Positions 63,420-64,000 of a stretch of 64,000 bases of DNA are shown here, piece after piece. Each line of letters opens with the position of its first letter. Position 1 is the stretch's first letter. This DNA comes from Chlorops oryzae. Taxonomy: Eukaryota > Arthropoda > Insecta > Diptera > Chloropidae. Both the position numbers and the translations under genes were made by a program. A model generated the notes under the pieces. That model saw nothing but the letters and a program-made list of their open reading frames with translations, ran no database searches and had not been told where the DNA came from. The stretch lies in the NCBI GenBank assembly GCA_020466095.1, contig CM035806.1:129170734-129234733 (forward strand), written 5' to 3'.

Positions 63420-64000
63420 CGAACTTGAAGCAGTCAACAGGGAGGAGCAGATTAAAGGGAGAATTGCGAAAATGAGAGCACATTTCAAGGCATAGTAGAG
63501 AGCGAGAGAGAGTAAACGAGAGCGAATTTGAATAGAGATTGAATGAATATAATTTACTCATTGTAGCTGCATATGCTATGCAAATAGCCGCAAATGCTTT
63601 AAAATCATTCTCCTACAGCTATATTCATTCACTAACAAAATATAGCTATGTTGGCTATGTTTGTTTGAAATCAAGACATTTCGCTAGCTGAAATTCATAT
63701 AAAATATAGCAAATGCAATAATAACGCCGTTGCTATAGTTTATAGCAAGCAAGTAGTAGTTCTGTTTTTTGAGTGTATACTGAGATATGCAGTCAGTAAA
63801 GCTCCCGTAAGAAATACGTGGAAAAAAAAATTAAAAGTACTTCGAAGTAAATACTTTACCTTCGCTTAAAGCTAGTACACAAAGGCAGCGGAATTTGACA
63901 TTCCATATAAAAATGTATGGGACAATTCCGTCGCGGAATGCAAAGAAATTGAAACTCCAATTAATTCCTTCGGCTAGTACACAAGAGTGAAAAAAGAGCG
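63420..64000. other. No gene seen; MITE-like end at 63870-64000
   Basis: A GAGAGCGAGAGAG stretch at 63495-63530 and repeated ATAGCTA/TATAGC motifs to 63760. GCTAGTACACAAAGG (63871) and GGCTAGTACACAAGAG (63973) are direct repeats flanking TTCCAT...GGAATG, possibly a truncated element running off the window. Confidence 0.35.

Noticed and set aside
1..64000. Bacterial, endosymbiont or mitochondrial insert
   Set aside because: No operon-like gene run, rRNA, mitochondrial gene or base-composition island was seen; all long frames are eukaryotic mobile-element genes.

Overview
The window is eukaryotic and very probably from a higher (brachyceran) fly. It is AT-rich, spliced genes carry GT-AG introns and AATAAA signals, and it contains element types common in dipteran genomes: BEL/Pao, ISL2EU, many hAT MITEs, mariner, Transib and a gag-CCHC LINE. 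I see no convincing single-copy host gene. It is a dense, layered mobile-element region, most likely heterochromatic or accessory. Most boundaries below rest on terminal inverted repeats (TIRs) plus target-site duplications (TSDs) read directly from the sequence.

Layout. 0-1.74 kb: 3' end of a BEL/Pao element. 1.88-3.39 kb: an ISL2EU transposase split by a hAT MITE. 4.2-4.7 kb: a probable solo LTR. 5.8-11.5 kb: a chain of MITEs and small insertions (an A-B-A'-B' palindromic hAT MITE, a poly(A) retroposed insert, three nearly abutting hAT MITEs with nesting, Harbinger-type elements). 11.4-15.1 kb: a TIR element fragment, a P-like MITE carrying a second member of its own family, and a Harbinger element with a SANT-like gene. 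15.5-16.8 kb: a five-exon DUF4806-like gene overlapped by an unidentified ORF. 17-25.3 kb: repeats, hAT remnants and a decayed LINE ORF1. 25.4-45.4 kb: a hAT/ZBED transposase gene whose N-terminal part, together with a Transib and a pogo-like MITE, is tandemly duplicated (unit about 3.8-3.9 kb). Each copy then received different insertions: a 7.1 kb CMC (CACTA/Mirage-like) transposon in the left copy, and in the right copy a 3.0 kb TIR element (itself carrying a mariner) plus a P-like MITE. 47.0-47.5 kb: a GA-rich microsatellite. 48.0-57.35 kb: a 9.3 kb TIR-bounded element holding a 1.2 kb long-TIR element with an uncharacterised protein and a 4.15 kb hAT. 57.5-63.1 kb: a two-LTR BEL/Pao element on the minus strand. 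63.1-64 kb: a LINE RT scrap and a tRNA-like sequence.

How the parts relate. The most informative object is the CMC element at 30094-37239. It has two divergently transcribed, apparently intact spliced genes (a Tnp2-type transposase and a BEN-like accessory protein), long subterminal repeat arrays, and an almost exact unoccupied site in the paralogous copy that fixes its 2-bp TA duplication. The tandem duplication acts as an internal clock: insertions shared by both units are older than the duplication, private ones are younger.
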